From positions 6,562 to 14,772 of the forward strand of contig DHNI01000146.1 in the NCBI GenBank assembly GCA_002409455.1: 8,211 nucleotides of DNA, written 5' to 3'. This document shows positions 6,726 through 8,211 of this stretch, in pieces. Within the stretch, counting starts at the first letter, position 1. The number at the start of each line of letters is the position of its first letter. The notes below the pieces were generated by a model. It saw only the letters and a list, made by a program, of their open reading frames with translations. It was not told the origin of the DNA and did no database searches. Source of the DNA: Firmicutes bacterium UBA5420 (lineage in GTDB: Bacteria; Bacillota; Limnochordia; Darwinibacteriales; Darwinibacteriaceae). The position numbers and the translations under genes are program-made.

Positions 6726-7739
6726 TTGGCTAAAGCTGTGAAGCAAGAAGTGTTGCTCGAAGTAAAGGACTTGGTCAAACACTTTCCTATTCGTCAAGGC
6801 ATCATCTTCTCCAAACAAGTAGGAGCGGTGCAAGCGGTTGATGGCATTAGCTTTGACGTTAATAAAGGCGAGACTCTTGGTCTCGTTGGCGAAAGTGGCT
6901 GCGGTAAGACTACTGCTGGTCGGTGCATCCTTCGCCTGATTGAACCTACATCAGGCCAAGTTTGGTTTGATGGGAAAAACGTTCCCGATCTGCCCAAGGA
7001 TGAACTGCGTGAACTGAGAAAAGAAATGCAGATTATTTTCCAAGACCCTTACGGCTCTTTGAATCCCCGTATGACAGTTGGTGACATCATTGGTGAGCCT
7101 TTGCATATTCATAAGATTGCTAAGGGCGCTGCCAAGGAAACAAGAGTGCGTGAGATTTTGGAAACAGTAGGTTTGAGTGCGTTCCATGCCAGACGTTTTC
7201 CCCACGAATTCTCTGGGGGACAAAGGCAAAGAATTGGTATCGCCAGAGCGCTTGCGGTCGATCCTCGTCTGATTATCTGTGACGAACCTGTTTCAGCCCT
7301 TGATGTGTCCATTCAAGCCCAGGTCATTAACTTGCTCCAAGATCTCCAGGAGGAGTTTGGACTTACGTATCTCTTTATTGCCCATGATTTGAGTGTTGTT
7401 AAACACATTTCGGATCGGGTAGCGGTGATGTATCTTGGTAAGATTGTAGAACTGACAGGCAAGGCAGAACTGTATCGCAATCCAAAGCATCCTTATACAC
7501 AGGCTTTGCTTTCTGCAATTCCAGAGGCTGACCCCACCATTAAAAAGGAACGTATTCTTTTGAAGGGTGATGTGCCCAGTCCGATTAATCCACCGAGTGG
7601 ATGCCGTTTCCATACCAGGTGTCCAAAGGCGATGGACATCTGTAAGACACAGGATCCTGAGTTCGTAGATACAGGCGACGGCCACTTTGTGGCTTGCCAT
7701 TTGGTTCCTGCGGCCGAATCTGCAGCAAAATTGGCGTAA
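6726..7739 (+). CDS. oppF: Oligopeptide/dipeptide ABC transporter ATPase, OppF/DppF type
   Basis: Second ATPase of the same importer, expected to form a heterodimer with OppD. The 337 residues show Walker A GESGCGKT (55-62), Q-loop Gln106 in IIFQDPYGSLNPR, ABC signature SGGQRQR (163-169), Walker B LIICDE (182-187, Asp186 and Glu187), switch His220, and the C-terminal NPKHPYT (252-258) with Cys293, Cys299, Cys306 and Cys324 in the spacing that can hold a [4Fe-4S] cluster. The DPYGSLNPRMTV block and the His in the IAHDLS motif are typical of OppF rather than OppD. The start is TTG at 6726, since the oppD stop is in the same frame at 6720-6722. An excellent ribosome binding site, AAGGAGGTG (6708-6716), lies inside the last codons of oppD, so the two are translationally linked. 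No further transporter gene follows. Confidence 0.95.
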   Translation: MAKAVKQEVLLEVKDLVKHFPIRQGIIFSKQVGAVQAVDGISFDVNKGETLGLVGESGCGKTTAGRCILRLIEPTSGQVWFDGKNVPDLPKDELRELRKEMQIIFQDPYGSLNPRMTVGDIIGEPLHIHKIAKGAAKETRVREILETVGLSAFHARRFPHEFSGGQRQRIGIARALAVDPRLIICDEPVSALDVSIQAQVINLLQDLQEEFGLTYLFIAHDLSVVKHISDRVAVMYLGKIVELTGKAELYRNPKHPYTQALLSAIPEADPTIKKERILLKGDVPSPINPPSGCRFHTRCPKAMDICKTQDPEFVDTGDGHFVACHLVPAAESAAKLA

Positions 7740-7756
7740 ATTTCGAGTCTGGTCAG

Positions 7757-7785
7757 TTGCCATTTTGAAGTAGTTGTGTTAAGAT
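7757..7785 (+). promoter_or_regulatory. Candidate sigma-A promoter with extended -10
   Basis: TTGCCA (7757-7762, 5 of 6 matches to TTGACA) and TAAGAT (7780-7785, 4 of 6 to TATAAT) are spaced by 17 bases, with TGT just upstream of the -10 as in extended -10 promoters. The start would be near 7791-7793. It lies just after oppF and about 37 bases upstream of a terminator stem. Confidence 0.6.
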
Positions 7786-7828
7786 TGATTTAGAATTGAA
7801 TAACACCCGTAAGGACAAAAGAAAAGAG

Positions 7829-7876
7829 AAGTCCGACCGAGGGGGTATCTTTGTGATACCCTGCGGCGGACTTTTT
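7829..7876 (+). terminator. Intrinsic terminator between oppF and the oxidoreductase gene
   Basis: The outer stem AAGTCCG (7829-7835) pairs with CGGACTT (7867-7873). After a one-base bulge, CCG (7837-7839) pairs with CGG (7864-7866). The inner stem GGGTATC (7843-7849) pairs with GATACCC (7855-7861) around TTTGT. A run of five T (7872-7876) follows. It can end the oppDF transcript, or act as an attenuator if transcription starts at the 7757-7785 promoter. Confidence 0.9.
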
Positions 7877-7909
7877 GTGTTGTCAGGAAGAATGTTAGGA
7901 GGCTTGGCA

Positions 7910-8211
7910 ATGGATAGAACAAAAAAGAGTACGATTACTGCACAGGTAGTCATTGTGGGCGGTGGAATTATCGGGACTGCAGTGGCCCGGGAACTCAGTC
8001 GCTACAAGCTTGATGTACTACTCATCGAAAAAGAGCCAGAGGTAGGGTGGGGTACGACAAAAGCCAATAGTGGCATCGTCCATGGAGGTTTTCACGAAGA
8101 ACCGGGTACACTGAAGGCTCGGTACTGTTTTCCAGGTAATCAGATGTACCCGCAGCTTTGCGAAGAGTTGGATGTTTGCTTTGAGCAGAACGGGATCATG
8201 ATGGTGGCCCG
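7910..8211 (+). CDS. FAD-dependent oxidoreductase, GlpA/glycerol-3-phosphate dehydrogenase-like (3' end outside window)
   Basis: The first 100 residues of a DAO-family flavoprotein are visible. The N-terminus has a Rossmann FAD-binding motif, VVIVGGGIIGTAVAREL, with Gly17, Gly19 and Gly22, and an acidic Glu40 at the end of the second strand (LLIEKE) for the adenosine ribose. The next block, TTKANSGIVHGGF (49-61), is typical of the clostridial GlpA-like and L-2-hydroxyglutarate oxidase-like (LhgO) branch. A full protein would oxidise a 2-hydroxyacid-type or glycerol 3-phosphate substrate and pass electrons to a quinone or partner; which one cannot be judged here. ATG 7910 follows AGGAGG (7897-7902) by 7 bases, a strong site. 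It has no overlap with oppF and sits 33 bases after the terminator T-run, too close for its own full promoter. Glycerol-3-phosphate dehydrogenase is my preferred function, at perhaps 60 percent; the family membership is firmer. Confidence 0.88.
   Translation, partial: MDRTKKSTITAQVVIVGGGIIGTAVARELSRYKLDVLLIEKEPEVGWGTTKANSGIVHGGFHEEPGTLKARYCFPGNQMYPQLCEELDVCFEQNGIMMVA

Noticed and set aside
7293..7763. 156-codon minus-strand frame opposite oppF
   Set aside because: It mirrors a strongly conserved ATPase gene and shows no domain, and no plausible ribosome binding site was noted.
7795..7803. ATTGAATAA as a second sigma-H -10 element
   Set aside because: It matches the -10 consensus, but no AGGA block lies 11-12 bases upstream.
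7786..7876. T-box or other known riboswitch ahead of the oxidoreductase
   Set aside because: I see no T-box sequence or other class-specific conserved core. Only the terminator hairpin is evident.
7753..7953. Minus-strand reading frame across the terminator region
   Set aside because: It spans a promoter, a terminator and the start of a clear + strand gene, and has no recognisable protein features.

Overview
The window looks like a chromosomal segment of an anaerobic, probably spore-forming, low-to-moderate GC Firmicute (Clostridia-like). The grounds are the polA-mutM-coaE-lytic transglycosylase gene order, strong AGGAGG-type ribosome binding sites, frequent TTG and GTG starts, and a sigma-H-type promoter. 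The species cannot be named from the sequence. All ten genes I support are on the + strand.

Region 1 (1-5569) is a tight seven-gene run: DNA polymerase I (polA, 5' end outside the window), formamidopyrimidine-DNA glycosylase (mutM), dephospho-CoA kinase (coaE), methylglyoxal synthase (mgsA), a membrane-anchored lytic transglycosylase, nicotinate phosphoribosyltransferase (pncB-type) and an unrecognised HTH protein with a putative C-terminal sensing domain. Gaps run from overlaps of 4 and 26 bases to 37 bases, and I see no terminator inside the run, so it is probably one transcript. The first two genes serve DNA repair. coaE and pncB make or salvage CoA and NAD. mgsA is a bypass at dihydroxyacetone phosphate, and the transglycosylase acts on the cell wall.

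Region 2 (5570-7739) begins with a 142-base leader holding a near-perfect sigma-H promoter match (5603-5631). A perfect 10-bp inverted repeat (5641-5663) starts almost exactly where the transcript should begin. Two oligopeptide/dipeptide ABC transporter ATPases (oppD, oppF) follow, without permease or binding-protein genes beside them.

Region 3 (7740-8211) holds a candidate extended -10 sigma-A promoter (7757-7785), then a strong intrinsic terminator (7829-7876) only 33 bases before the start of an FAD-dependent oxidoreductase of the GlpA / glycerol-3-phosphate dehydrogenase-like type, cut by the right edge. There is no room for a conventional promoter between terminator and gene, so leader attenuation or antitermination is plausible.

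The protein-coding content is ordinary. The parts most worth a second look are the two non-coding leaders, the orphan oppDF pair, the mgsA placement and the HTH protein next to pncB. I found no CRISPR array, insertion sequence, tRNA, rRNA or evident new multi-gene system.
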